A stretch of 64,000 nucleotides of DNA. Origin: Sphingorhabdus sp. 109. Its GTDB lineage: Bacteria; Pseudomonadota; Alphaproteobacteria; Sphingomonadales; Sphingomonadaceae. The notes beneath the pieces are model-generated. The model ran no database searches and was not told the origin of the DNA. It worked only from the letters and a program-made list of their open reading frames with translations. Each line of letters starts with the position of its first letter. Position 1 is the stretch's first letter. Positions 9,840-18,493 of this stretch are shown piece by piece. The stretch is from positions 768,001 to 832,000 of the forward strand of contig NZ_LR732707.1 in assembly GCF_902506555.1 (NCBI RefSeq), in the 5' to 3' direction. The position numbers were made by a program, and so were the translations under genes.

Positions 9840-10177
9840 GCAAGGTCACGGTCCATTTCGTCAGCGCTGACGAAGAGTCAACGCTTTCGGTCGAGGCCTC
9901 GGATGGCGACAATCTGCTCACCGTTGCGCAAATCCATGACCAGCCGCTGGAGGGGACTTGCGAAGGGCAAATGGCCTGCTCGACCTGCCATGTGATCGTC
10001 AATACTGCCGATTTTGACCGATTGCCCCCGGCGTCGGAAATGGAAGAGGATATGCTCGATCTGGCCGCGGGCGCGCGCCGGACCAGCCGGCTGGCCTGCC
10101 AGATCAGCCTGACCCCCGAGCTTGATGGCCTGACCGTGCAGATGCCCGGCGAAAGCCATAATATGCAGATCATCTAA
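9836..10177 (+). CDS. fdx: 2Fe-2S ferredoxin, adrenodoxin type
   Basis: A 113-aa product. Cluster ligands are CEGQMACSTC (C-x5-C-x2-C) near residues 42-51 and a fourth Cys in RLACQ about 36 residues later. This is the Fdx/adrenodoxin pattern used as electron donor in Fe-S cluster assembly or to P450s. Translational overlap with the upstream cysteine desulfurase points to the Fe-S assembly role (inference). Confidence 0.93.
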   Translation: MSKVTVHFVSADEESTLSVEASDGDNLLTVAQIHDQPLEGTCEGQMACSTCHVIVNTADFDRLPPASEMEEDMLDLAAGARRTSRLACQISLTPELDGLTVQMPGESHNMQII

Positions 10178-10216
10178 CGGCTTGCATTTTTACCCGAGTC
10201 CCACCATATGCGCAGC

Positions 10217-10303
10217 GGGAGTCGGGTGGACGCAGTCGTCGCCAACCCGGTCAGGTCCGGAAGGAAGCAGCCGCAACGATTTTTCTGCGGGTCGCCCGGC
10301 TCC
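10217..10303 (+). ncRNA. ffs: Signal recognition particle RNA (4.5S, small bacterial type)
   Basis: The invariant SRP core GGTCAGGTCCGGAAGGAAGC is at 10249-10268. The flanks form the expected long hairpin: 10218-10234 pairs, with some GU pairs, with 10286-10303. The RNA binds Ffh and targets membrane proteins co-translationally. The ends are set from the limits of pairing and may be off by a few bases. Confidence 0.93.
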
Positions 10304-10460
10304 TACTTTACAACGGTACCATGTTTTGGCGGCCGTTCCAGCCTTCATACAGCCCTGAAATCAAAGGCCCAGCCAGTTTTCCGCCTGTTTTCGGGCAGAG
10401 TCGAAATTCACCGCGAATAGCCTTCGACAAGCCGGAGCCTCTCGCCTAAACTGTTCTTTC

Positions 10461-12176
10461 ATGTCCGATTCACAAGATATATTTGCGGCTGGCGGTGTCG
10501 ATGCGCCGGAGCAGCCGGCCCCCGGCACGGCGCAACCCTATCGGGTTCTGGCGCGCAAATATCGGCCTTCGAAATTTTCCGAACTGATCGGCCAGGATGC
10601 GATGGTGCAGACGCTGGGCAACGCGATCAAGCGCGACCGTCTGGCCCATGCCTTTCTGATGACCGGTGTGCGCGGCGTCGGCAAGACATCGACCGCGCGG
10701 CTGATTGCCAAGGCGCTGAACTGCATCGGCGAGGACGGGCAGGGTGGCCCGACGATCGATCCATGCGGCCAGTGCGAACCGTGCCGCAGCATCGCCGAGG
10801 GCAGCTTTATCGACGTCATCGAGATGGATGCCGCAAGCCATACCGGCGTCGACGATGTCCGCGAGATTATCGAGGCGGTGCGCTATTCCTCGGTCTCCGC
10901 GCGCTACAAGATCTATATCATCGACGAAGTGCACATGCTGTCGAAAAATGCCTTCAACGCGCTGTTGAAGACGCTGGAAGAACCGCCGGCGCATGTGAAA
11001 TTCATTTTCGCGACCACCGAGGTCAACAAGGTTCCGATCACGGTCCTCTCCCGCTGCCAGCGTTTCGACCTGAAGCGGATCAGCCCGGATCAACTGTCTG
11101 CGCATTTTGGCATGATAGTCGGCAAGGAAGGCGTGACGGCAGAGCAGGAAGCGCTCGATCTGATCGCGCAGGCGGCCGAGGGGTCCGTCCGCGACGGCCT
11201 GTCGATTCTCGATCAGGCAATTGCCCATGCCGATATGGATGGCGATGGCGAGGTCAAGGCTGTCCAGATTCGCGATATGCTGGGGCTGTCAGATCGGGGC
11301 GCCGTTCGGCGGCTTTTCGCCAGATTGCTCGAGGGCGATTCCGCAGCCTTGCTCGATGCGATTGCCGAACAGTATAAAATCGGCGTCGAGCCGCTGTCGC
11401 TGATGAACGGGCTGCTGTCGCTTTCGCATCAGGTGACCCTGTTCAAGGTCGGCCGAGCCAGTGATCCGACTTTGTCGGAAGAGGCGCGGCAGCAATTTGC
11501 CGACTGGTCGGAACAGCTTTCCTATCCGGTCCTGCACCGGCTGTGGCAGTTGCTGCTCAAGGGCTATCAGGAAGTCCAGCAGGCGCATCTGCCGCGCGAA
11601 GCCTGCGAGATGGCTTTGCTCCGCGTGCTTTGCGCCGCGGATATGCCCGATCCGGGGAAGCTGGCGAGAATGCTTGAACAGGGCGCTCCGACGGCTCCCG
11701 CTTCACCGCCAGAACAACAGTCGGCACCGCCAGTGGCCGAACCGGTCGCGCAGATCGCCGCTGCGCCGGTTCCGTCGCCGACGCCCCAGACCAGCGCGCT
11801 GCCGACCGAATTTGCCGATGTCATCACCGCGGTCGGCCGGGTTTCGGCTGTGCTGGAAAGCATATTGATCGCCGATATGCGGCTGATCTCGCTCGACCCG
11901 CCCAATATTGTCTATCAGCCCGCGCGTCCTATTGCCGATGCCGACATCCGGAAAATTGCCGATGCGCTGAAGGAACAGACCGGCCGGGAGTGGACCATCG
12001 TCGAAGGACAGGGTGAGGCGCAGCCCAGTCTGGTTGAACAGGAACAGCAGATCAGGGATGCCGAACGCCAGGCGATCCTTGATGCCCCGATGGTGAAAGC
12101 TGCTTTTGAAGCCTTTCCCGATGCCATATTGCTGGAGGACGACGATCCTCGCCCACAAGAATCAAGGAGCGCATAG
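10461..12176 (+). CDS. dnaX: DNA polymerase III subunit gamma/tau
   Basis: A 571-aa clamp-loader ATPase. Walker [13 protein letters not shown] is near residues 69-80, the zinc-binding cysteines CGQCEPC at 102-108, Walker B/DEVH near 155, and the SRC arginine-finger motif (LSRCQRF). A Pro/Ala-rich linker follows near 410-445, then a tau-like C-terminal domain. ybaB begins 2 nt after the stop, the conserved dnaX-ybaB pairing. Confidence 0.95.
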   Translation: MSDSQDIFAAGGVDAPEQPAPGTAQPYRVLARKYRPSKFSELIGQDAMVQTLGNAIKRDRLAHAFLMTGVRGVGKTSTARLIAKALNCIGEDGQGGPTIDPCGQCEPCRSIAEGSFIDVIEMDAASHTGVDDVREIIEAVRYSSVSARYKIYIIDEVHMLSKNAFNALLKTLEEPPAHVKFIFATTEVNKVPITVLSRCQRFDLKRISPDQLSAHFGMIVGKEGVTAEQEALDLIAQAAEGSVRDGLSILDQAIAHADMDGDGEVKAVQIRDMLGLSDRGAVRRLFARLLEGDSAALLDAIAEQYKIGVEPLSLMNGLLSLSHQVTLFKVGRASDPTLSEEARQQFADWSEQLSYPVLHRLWQLLLKGYQEVQQAHLPREACEMALLRVLCAADMPDPGKLARMLEQGAPTAPASPPEQQSAPPVAEPVAQIAAAPVPSPTPQTSALPTEFADVITAVGRVSAVLESILIADMRLISLDPPNIVYQPARPIADADIRKIADALKEQTGREWTIVEGQGEAQPSLVEQEQQIRDAERQAILDAPMVKAAFEAFPDAILLEDDDPRPQESRSA

Positions 12177-12178
12177 CC

Positions 12179-12514
12179 ATGAAATCGATGGAAGAAATGA
12201 TGAAAGCCGCGCAGGAAGCTGCGCAGCAGGTCCAGACCCAGATGGAGGAAGCCCAGAAGAAGCTGGATAGTCTTGAAGTTGAAGGTCAGGCCGGTGGCGG
12301 ACTGGTAAAGGTGAAGGCCACAGCCAAAGGCCGGATATTGTCGGTGTCAATCGACGACAGCCTGATGAAAGCCGATGAAAAGCAGATGCTGGAAGATCTC
12401 GTCGCAGCCGCGTTCAACGACGCCCGTAATCGTGCGGACGCCCTGAGCAGCGAGGAAATGGGCAAGATGACCAGCGGCATGCAGTTGCCTCCCGGTTTCA
12501 AACTGCCCTTTTAG
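12179..12514 (+). CDS. ybaB: YbaB/EbfC family nucleoid-associated protein
   Basis: A 111-aa product with a long N-terminal amphipathic helix ([18 protein letters not shown]) that forms the dimer tweezers, then the beta core [17 protein letters not shown] and an [12 protein letters not shown] helix. The C-terminal [15 protein letters not shown] is typical. It binds DNA non-specifically; its role is linked to replication and repair by the conserved dnaX-ybaB(-recR) operon. recR is not present downstream here. Confidence 0.93.
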   Translation: MKSMEEMMKAAQEAAQQVQTQMEEAQKKLDSLEVEGQAGGGLVKVKATAKGRILSVSIDDSLMKADEKQMLEDLVAAAFNDARNRADALSSEEMGKMTSGMQLPPGFKLPF

Positions 12515-12541
12515 GCTGTCCTCGTGATCGGAGGCATTGCG

Positions 12542-12570
12542 CTTGAAGTGTCTCCAACAGGCCCCATATA
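12542..12570 (+). promoter_or_regulatory. Heat-shock (sigma-32) promoter of lon
   Basis: CTTGAA at 12542-12547 and CCCCATATA at 12562-12570 are separated by 14 nt. This is a nearly ideal RpoH promoter, consistent with lon being a classic heat-shock gene. The start codon at 12613 lies about 40 nt downstream of the -10. Confidence 0.8.
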
Positions 12571-12612
12571 GAGGTCAAAGGCGCTGTTGCAGCGCATCAA
12601 GTTGGAGTAATA

Positions 12613-15042
12613 ATGTCCGTGAACGAACCGAATCCTGTCCCTGAATCCAAATCACTGCCGCTGTTGCCGCTGCGCGACATCGTGGTTTTTCCGAATATGA
12701 TCGTGCCGCTTTTTGTCGGTCGCGACAAATCGGTCGTCGCGCTCGAAAAAGCGATGGATTCGAACAAGGAAATCTTCCTCGTCGCACAGCTCGATCCGGC
12801 GGAAGACGATCCCGTCCGCGACCAGCTCTATGATCTCGGAGTGGTCGCAACCGTATTGCAATTGCTGAAACTGCCCGACGGCACCGTAAGGGTGCTGGTC
12901 GAAGGCAAACAGCGTGCGAGACATGTCACTCTGGAGGAAAAGCCGGAAGGCTATGTGCTGGCCGAGATCGATCTGCTGGAGGAGCAGGAAGCCGAAGGCA
13001 CCGAAGCCTCGGCGCTGATGCGGTCCGTGGTCGACCAGTTTGAAAATTATTCCAAGCTCAACAAGAAAATGCCGGCGGAAACCGTCGTGCAATTGGGTGA
13101 GATTGACGATGCGGCGCGTCTGGCCGATGCCGTGGCCGCCAATATCAACGTCAAGGTCTCGGACAAGCAGAGCCTGTTGATGGAGAGCGATCCCGTCAAA
13201 CGGCTGGAAATGGTCTTTGCCTTCATGGAAGGCGAACTCGGCGTATTGCAGGTCGAGAAGAAAATCCGCGGCCGGGTCAAGCGCCAGATGGAGAAGACCC
13301 AGCGCGAATATTATCTCAACGAGCAGATGAAGGCGATCCAGAAGGAACTGGGCGACGGCGAGGATGGCGAAGGCGACGAGCTGGCCGAGCTCAGCAAGAA
13401 GATCAAGGAACTGAAGCTTTCCAAGGAAGCGAAAGCCAAGGCGACCACCGAACTGAAAAAGCTCAAGGGCATGCAGCCGATGTCGGCCGAAGCCACGGTG
13501 ACGCGCAACTATCTTGATGTGTTGCTCGGACTGCCCTGGGGCAAGAAATCTAGGCTCAAGAAAGATCTGAAGCAGGCGGAAAAGGTCCTCGACGATGACC
13601 ATTTCGCACTGGAAAAAGTCAAGGAACGCATCCTCGAATATCTTGCGGTCCAGTCCCGTACCAACAAGCTGAAAGGCCCGATCCTGTGCCTCGTCGGCCC
13701 TCCGGGCGTCGGCAAGACCTCGCTTGGCCGTTCGATTGCGCGGGCCACGGGTCGCGAATTTGTCCGTCAGTCTTTGGGCGGCGTGCGCGACGAAGCGGAA
13801 ATCCGCGGCCATCGCCGGACCTATATCGGTTCGCTTCCGGGCAAGATCGTATCCAATCTGAAAAAAGCCGGCACATCCAACCCGCTGTTCCTGCTCGACG
13901 AGATCGACAAGCTCGGTCAGGATTTTCGCGGCGATCCCGCGTCGGCCCTGCTCGAAGTGCTGGATCCGGAACAGAATGACAAGTTCCAGGACCATTATCT
14001 CGAAATCGATATCGACCTGTCGGACGTGATGTTCGTGACCACCGCCAATTCGCTCAACCTGCCGCAGCCTCTGCTCGACCGGATGGAGATCATCCGCCTC
14101 GAAGGCTATACGGAAGACGAGAAGGTCGAGATTGCGAAACGCCATCTGGTTGAAAAGCAGATCGAGGCGCATGGCCTGAAAGAGGGCGAATTTGCCTTGC
14201 GCGAGGACGCGTTGCGCGACCTGATCCGCTATTATACGCGGGAAGCGGGCGTCCGGACTCTTGAGCGGGAAATTGCCAAGCTGGCGCGCAAGGCGCTGCG
14301 CCGGATTCTCGAGGGCGAGTACAAGAGCGTCGAAATCACGCCCGACAATCTATCCGAATATGCCGGTGTCCGAAAATATCGGCATGGCATTGGTGAAGAG
14401 GAAAACCAGGTCGGCGCGGTCACCGGTCTTGCCTGGACCGAAGTTGGCGGCGAACTGCTGTCGATTGAATCGGTCACCGTATCGGGCAAGGGGCAGATCA
14501 AGACCACCGGGACGCTGGGCGATGTGATGAACGAGTCGATCCAGACGGCGCTTTCCTTTGTGAAAGCGCGGGCACCGTCATACGGTATCAAGCCGAGCAT
14601 CTTCAGCCGCAAGGATATCCATATCCATCTACCCGAAGGCGCGGTGCCGAAAGATGGTCCGTCTGCCGGTGTCGGTATCGTTACCGCCATCGTCTCGACG
14701 CTGACCGGCATTCCGGTGCGTCGCGATGTCGCGATGACCGGCGAAGTTACTTTGCGCGGCCGGGTGCTGCCGATTGGCGGACTGAAGGAAAAGCTGCTTG
14801 CAGCTCTGCGCGGCGGTATCACCACGGTATTGATTCCGGCGGAAAACGAGAAAGATCTGGTCGAAATTCCGGAGAATATCACTTCGAAACTCAACATCAT
14901 TCCGCTGAAGCATGTCGACGAAGTGTTGGCCGAGGCGCTGGCCGAGACCGTGGAGCCGATCGAATGGAGCGATGCTGACGAGCTTGCGAGTCACGCCACA
15001 GCTCCGGTTACCGATGAAACCGCATCGACGGCAAGACACTGA
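12613..15042 (+). CDS. lon: ATP-dependent protease Lon (LonA)
   Basis: An 809-aa product, the usual LonA size. The N-terminal LON substrate-binding domain (about 15-210) is followed by a coiled coil with charged EGDELAELSKKI stretches, an AAA+ module with Walker A GPPGVGKTSLG near residue 359 and LLDEIDKL, and a C-terminal protease with the Ser-Lys dyad KDGPSAG (Ser near 683) and GGLKEK (Lys near 725). It degrades misfolded and regulatory proteins in the cytosol. Confidence 0.97.
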   Translation: MSVNEPNPVPESKSLPLLPLRDIVVFPNMIVPLFVGRDKSVVALEKAMDSNKEIFLVAQLDPAEDDPVRDQLYDLGVVATVLQLLKLPDGTVRVLVEGKQRARHVTLEEKPEGYVLAEIDLLEEQEAEGTEASALMRSVVDQFENYSKLNKKMPAETVVQLGEIDDAARLADAVAANINVKVSDKQSLLMESDPVKRLEMVFAFMEGELGVLQVEKKIRGRVKRQMEKTQREYYLNEQMKAIQKELGDGEDGEGDELAELSKKIKELKLSKEAKAKATTELKKLKGMQPMSAEATVTRNYLDVLLGLPWGKKSRLKKDLKQAEKVLDDDHFALEKVKERILEYLAVQSRTNKLKGPILCLVGPPGVGKTSLGRSIARATGREFVRQSLGGVRDEAEIRGHRRTYIGSLPGKIVSNLKKAGTSNPLFLLDEIDKLGQDFRGDPASALLEVLDPEQNDKFQDHYLEIDIDLSDVMFVTTANSLNLPQPLLDRMEIIRLEGYTEDEKVEIAKRHLVEKQIEAHGLKEGEFALREDALRDLIRYYTREAGVRTLEREIAKLARKALRRILEGEYKSVEITPDNLSEYAGVRKYRHGIGEEENQVGAVTGLAWTEVGGELLSIESVTVSGKGQIKTTGTLGDVMNESIQTALSFVKARAPSYGIKPSIFSRKDIHIHLPEGAVPKDGPSAGVGIVTAIVSTLTGIPVRRDVAMTGEVTLRGRVLPIGGLKEKLLAALRGGITTVLIPAENEKDLVEIPENITSKLNIIPLKHVDEVLAEALAETVEPIEWSDADELASHATAPVTDETASTARH

Positions 15043-15193
15043 CAGTTTTTCATCAGCGAGTCGCACTTTTGAAACATAGGTGAAATGCGGTAGCAGAATA
15101 TCCGAAACAGCTACCGCATCTCAACCGTTCGTCTCATTTCCTGTCATTTGGCGTAAAAATTTGCCCTTTGGCGCAGAAAACAGCGATTTTTCT

Positions 15194-15222
15194 TTGACAC
15201 TTCCGGATAATTTCGCATTACT
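15194..15222 (+). promoter_or_regulatory. Candidate sigma-70 promoter for HU
   Basis: A perfect -35 TTGACA at 15194-15199 is followed 17 nt later by ATTACT at 15217-15222, a weak -10. It lies in the 240-bp AT-richer gap between lon and the HU gene, 60 nt before the start codon. Confidence 0.45.
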
Positions 15223-15282
15223 GCGGCCAGACCACAGCGCGATTCAAATTGAATTGCCATTAGAGAAGGGGGGATTCCCATA

Positions 15283-15558
15283 ATGAATAAACAGGACCTT
15301 ATCAGTAACGTCGCCGATCAGAGCGGCCTCAGCAAAAGCGATGCCGGCAAAGCGGTAGACGCAGTATTTGATTCCATCAGCAGTGCATTGTCCGGCGGCG
15401 GCGAAGTTCGTCTCGTTGGCTTCGGCACATTTTCAACCTCGAAGCGCAAAGCTTCCACCGGCCGCAACCCGCGTACCGGTGAACCGATGCAGATTCCGGC
15501 ATCGACACAGGCAAAATTCAAAGCCGGCAAGGGTTTGAAAGACGCTGTCAACAAATAA
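15283..15558 (+). CDS. hup: DNA-binding protein HU
   Basis: A 91-aa product that starts MNKQDLISNVA. The HU/IHF signature GFGTFSTSKRKASTGRNPRTG is split around the beta-arm, and Pro at the arm tip (QIPASTQ) marks a DNA-bending protein. Dimeric nucleoid architecture protein. Lies downstream of lon as in many proteobacteria, with a G-rich SD (AAGGGGGGATT) just before the start and two terminators behind it. Confidence 0.96.
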   Translation: MNKQDLISNVADQSGLSKSDAGKAVDAVFDSISSALSGGGEVRLVGFGTFSTSKRKASTGRNPRTGEPMQIPASTQAKFKAGKGLKDAVNK

Positions 15559-15565
15559 GCAAACC

Positions 15566-15594
15566 GGGGGGCAGAGTATCGCCCCCCATTTTTC
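15566..15594 (+). terminator. Rho-independent terminator after HU
   Basis: A 7-bp all-GC stem (GGGGGGC / GCCCCCC) with an 8-nt loop, followed by ATTTTTTC. Confidence 0.85.
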
Positions 15595-15617
15595 TCGCGC
15601 TTTGTTCTAGATACATC

Positions 15618-15648
15618 AGGCGGACCTCGAAAAGGGTCCGCCTTTTTC
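15618..15648 (+). terminator. Second terminator downstream of HU
   Basis: A 9-bp stem AGGCGGACC / GGTCCGCCT closes a short purine loop and is followed by TTTTT. It is the second strong hairpin within 80 nt of the HU stop, a tandem terminator. Confidence 0.8.
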
Positions 15649-15669
15649 TATATGGGCAGCAGAGGAAAT

Positions 15670-15745
15670 CCGGCGGACCCCGGACGTCCGCCGTCCGGAC
15701 CCGGCACGAGCGGCTTGGTGCGTTCCGGTCCGGTCCGGACCGCGA
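15670..15745. repeat. GC-rich palindromic leader upstream of the DksA-like gene
   Basis: Short overlapping palindromes occur here: GGCGGAC / GTCCGCC around a CCCGGAC loop (15672-15692), then repeated GTCCGG units (about 15727-15741). They lie between the HU terminators and the DksA/TraR gene and could fold as an RNA leader. No known riboswitch is recognised. Confidence 0.35.
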
Positions 15746-15809
15746 TCGGCAACCTTTCCCCCGTTCAGCCGTTGTTGAAAAATACAAATAGCAAACGCTG
15801 GAGTTTTCA

Positions 15810-16073
15810 ATGGCAGGCGGCTGGGCGCGCGATGGCGCTGTACACGACCAGATTGACGATACGATCGCCGACGCGGTAAAGCGTGCCCGGGCGGATATGC
15901 CATCGGGAAGGGCCGCGCCCTATTGTATCGAATGCGGTGACGAAATTCCCGAAGCCCGCCGCCGTGCCTTGCCTGGGACGCGGACATGCGTGACTTGTCA
16001 ATCAGAGCGCGATAGCGACCGGCGCAGTTCCGGGATCAACCGGCGGGGTAGCAAAGACAGTCAGTTGCGCTAA
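15810..16073 (+). CDS. DksA/TraR family C4-type zinc-finger protein
   Basis: An 87-aa product. The zinc site is CIECGDEIPEARR...CVTC (C-x2-C-x17-C-x2-C, about residues 39-63), the DksA/TraR signature. It lacks the long coiled coil of DksA and is nearer in size to TraR/YbiI. Members bind the RNA polymerase secondary channel; whether this short form does is inference. Confidence 0.88.
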   Translation: MAGGWARDGAVHDQIDDTIADAVKRARADMPSGRAAPYCIECGDEIPEARRRALPGTRTCVTCQSERDSDRRSSGINRRGSKDSQLR

Positions 16074-16255
16074 GCGGGGTGCTTTCCCGCGCTGCCGAAA
16101 TCGTGTCAGGGCGGGTGCGGAACTCCCGTGCCCGAAGATCACTCTCTTTCGTTTTCACTATTCAGCATTGACGTCATGGCGGCGCGCTATCGCCCATGTG
16201 TCGCAACGCTATTTTTTCCATCATCATGATACCGGCCGGAACCGAACCCGCTCCA

Positions 16256-16277
16256 GGGGGTTGTCCAGCAAACCCCC
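16256..16277 (+). promoter_or_regulatory. Hairpin upstream of the MBL-like gene
   Basis: GGGGGTT / AACCCCC closes a loop of about 8 nt, 15 nt before the SD of the next gene. It has no T-tract, so a leader structure or a residual terminator are both possible. Confidence 0.35.
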
Positions 16278-16303
16278 GATAGAATTTCTCTAGGAGCCAG
16301 ACA

Positions 16304-17065
16304 ATCGACCAACTGAGTGAAAATTTCTGGAATATCCGCGGTGATTTCAAGATCGCGCATGTCATCAATATCGGGACCCATATGTCGCTGCTGCGGCAAC
16401 CCGGTGGAAAATTCATCCTGCTCGATTCTTACGCGCCGGATCGGCAGGATCGGGACGAACTACTGGCGCTCACCGATGGTGGCGCGTTGATCGAGGCCGT
16501 GCTCAACGTCCACCCGTTTCATACCATCCACTGCCAGTATATTCAGGAACTGCTGCCGCATGCGCGTCTGATTGGCACTCGCCGTCATCACCAACAGCAG
16601 CCGGAGCTGCCCTGGGATGCGGATCTGGTCGAGGACGAGGCAACGCAGCAGCAATTCTCGAATATTCTCGATTTTTCAATCCCTTGTGGTGTCGACTTCA
16701 TTTCCGGTGATGAGAGCGTGCATGTGGGGTCGGTCATCGTACGGCACCGCGACAGCGGCATAGTCCATGTCGACGATACACTGATGATCATCGATCTTCC
16801 GTCGCTGGTCCAGAAGATTGTTCCGGGGCCGAAACTGCGGTTTCACCCCAAGCTCGCGGATGGTCTGGAAAAGCGCTCTGGCGCGGCCGATGACTTCATC
16901 CGCTGGGCCGAGAATCTGGGCCGGGACTGGGCCGATAGCAGCATTGTCTGCGCCGCCCACAGCGGCATCATGCATTGCGACGGTCAAAGCTTTGCCGACG
17001 CAATGGCCAGCGCGCTGGGCCATGCCTCCGCCACGTTGGACGGGCACCGCAAGACCTACGGATAA
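16304..17065 (+). CDS. Metallo-beta-lactamase-fold-like hypothetical protein, unusual start
   Basis: The first ATG in frame is 16382, but strongly protein-like sequence continues upstream (IDQLSENFWNIRGDFKIAHV), in frame back to a TAG at 16280. No ATG, GTG or TTG occurs in that stretch. A good SD (AGGAG, 16292-16296) is 7 nt before ATC 16304, which I take as the probable start (253 aa); CTG 16313 is the alternative. The order of strands and a VHPFHTIHC segment resemble a degenerate MBL fold, but the THxHxDH metal motif is not intact. Function unknown. Confidence 0.6.
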   Translation: MDQLSENFWNIRGDFKIAHVINIGTHMSLLRQPGGKFILLDSYAPDRQDRDELLALTDGGALIEAVLNVHPFHTIHCQYIQELLPHARLIGTRRHHQQQPELPWDADLVEDEATQQQFSNILDFSIPCGVDFISGDESVHVGSVIVRHRDSGIVHVDDTLMIIDLPSLVQKIVPGPKLRFHPKLADGLEKRSGAADDFIRWAENLGRDWADSSIVCAAHSGIMHCDGQSFADAMASALGHASATLDGHRKTYG

Positions 17066-17112
17066 TCCTCGCCAATCCCCGACAGCATAATCACAATGAT
17101 AAAGGATCCCCC

Positions 17113-18492
17113 ATGACCGACAAACGCATTGAAACTGTAAACCCGCTTACCGAAGAAACCCTCGCGACCTATCCGCTGATGTCGGATGAAGAAGCCATGG
17201 GCGTGGTCGAGAAGGCGCATAATGCCTTTCTCGACTGGCGTCTGAAAAGCCTCGATGAGCGGGCCGGCGTGATCGCCGAAATCGGCGAGCAACTGCGCCA
17301 GTCGAAGGACGAATTTGCCCGGCTTATGACCGACGAAATGGGGAAATTGCTGAGCGATGCACGCGAGGAAATCGAATTGTGTGCGAATATCTGTGACTAT
17401 ACCGCCAAAAATGGCCCCGAGATGCTCGCTGACGAAAAAAGAGACGCAGCGGGAGGGCGCGGCATCGTCACCTATTCCCCACTCGGCGTGATCTACGGTA
17501 TCCAGCCCTGGAATTTCCCCTGCTATCAGGCAATCCGCTATTCCATTTCCGCCCTCATGGTGGGCAATGGCGTGCTGTTGAAACATTCGGCCAATTGCAC
17601 GGGCAGCGGGCTGATGCTGCGCGATATCTATGAAGCAGCAGGTCTGCCAAAGGACCTGTTTGGCGTGCTCTTGATCAGCCATGACCAGTCCGACAAGATT
17701 ATCGAACATGATCTGGTTCGCGGCGTTACCCTGACCGGTAGTGACAAGGCCGGCCGCGCTGTGGCCCAGCGGGCCGCTTCGGTTTCCAAGAAGACGGTGC
17801 TCGAACTTGGTTCCAATGATGCCTATATGCTGTTTGACGATGCCGATCTCGATCTCGCGATCAAGGCCTGTGTGCAGGGCCGGCTTTTCAATAACGGCCA
17901 GACCTGCGTGAATGCGAAACGCTTTATCGTCACCGAGAAAAATTATGATGCCTTTGTCGAGGGCTATGCCACTGCATTCAACAATGTGGCAATGGGCGAC
18001 CCGAACGAGGATGAAACCCAACTTGGCCCGATGGTCTCGCGCAGTCAGCGCGACCAGGTCCATTCCCAGGTCGAGGAAAGCGTCGCCAACGGTGCCAGAA
18101 TCATCGCCGGCGGTTCTGTCCCGGATCGCAAAGGCTGGTTCTATCCCGCCACGGCGCTGGTCGATGTTGCACCGGGTCAGCCGGCCTATGACGACGAGAT
18201 TTTCGGCCCCGTCGCCTCGATTATCAAGGCGAAAGACGATGAGGACGCCATGCGTATCGCCAATGACAGTCGCTACGGGCTGGGCGGCGGAATTTTCAGC
18301 AAGGACGTCGATCGCGCCGTCAAGATGGCGGCAAGCCGGTTCGATACCGGAATGGTGAATATCAACACCTACAGCATTGCCTCTCCGGATATGCCCTTTG
18401 GTGGCGTCAAGGATAGTGGCTATGGCCGCGAACATGGCGAGGTTGGACTGAAGGAGTTTGCCAACGCCAAGTCGATCACGATTGGCGCCTGA
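17113..18492 (+). CDS. NAD(P)-dependent aldehyde dehydrogenase, succinate-semialdehyde type
   Basis: A 459-aa product, the length of Sad/YneI-type succinate-semialdehyde dehydrogenases. It has the [11 protein letters not shown] cofactor motif, the general base Glu in [10 protein letters not shown], the catalytic Cys in [11 protein letters not shown], and EIFGPVASI. The base motif reads LELGSND where many relatives have LELGG. The ATG at 17113 begins [11 protein letters not shown]; a longer frame upstream overlaps the preceding gene. The next gene starts 1 nt after the stop, so the two are co-expressed. Confidence 0.88.
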   Translation: MTDKRIETVNPLTEETLATYPLMSDEEAMGVVEKAHNAFLDWRLKSLDERAGVIAEIGEQLRQSKDEFARLMTDEMGKLLSDAREEIELCANICDYTAKNGPEMLADEKRDAAGGRGIVTYSPLGVIYGIQPWNFPCYQAIRYSISALMVGNGVLLKHSANCTGSGLMLRDIYEAAGLPKDLFGVLLISHDQSDKIIEHDLVRGVTLTGSDKAGRAVAQRAASVSKKTVLELGSNDAYMLFDDADLDLAIKACVQGRLFNNGQTCVNAKRFIVTEKNYDAFVEGYATAFNNVAMGDPNEDETQLGPMVSRSQRDQVHSQVEESVANGARIIAGGSVPDRKGWFYPATALVDVAPGQPAYDDEIFGPVASIIKAKDDEDAMRIANDSRYGLGGGIFSKDVDRAVKMAASRFDTGMVNINTYSIASPDMPFGGVKDSGYGREHGEVGLKEFANAKSITIGA

Positions 18493-18493
18493 T

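Noticed and set aside
10208-10420. 70-aa plus-strand frame over the SRP RNA
   Set aside because: It covers the invariant SRP RNA core and has no protein-like sequence.
12652-14172. 506-aa minus-strand frame inside lon
   Set aside because: Lon motifs lie on the other strand over the whole length; the antisense product has no domain.
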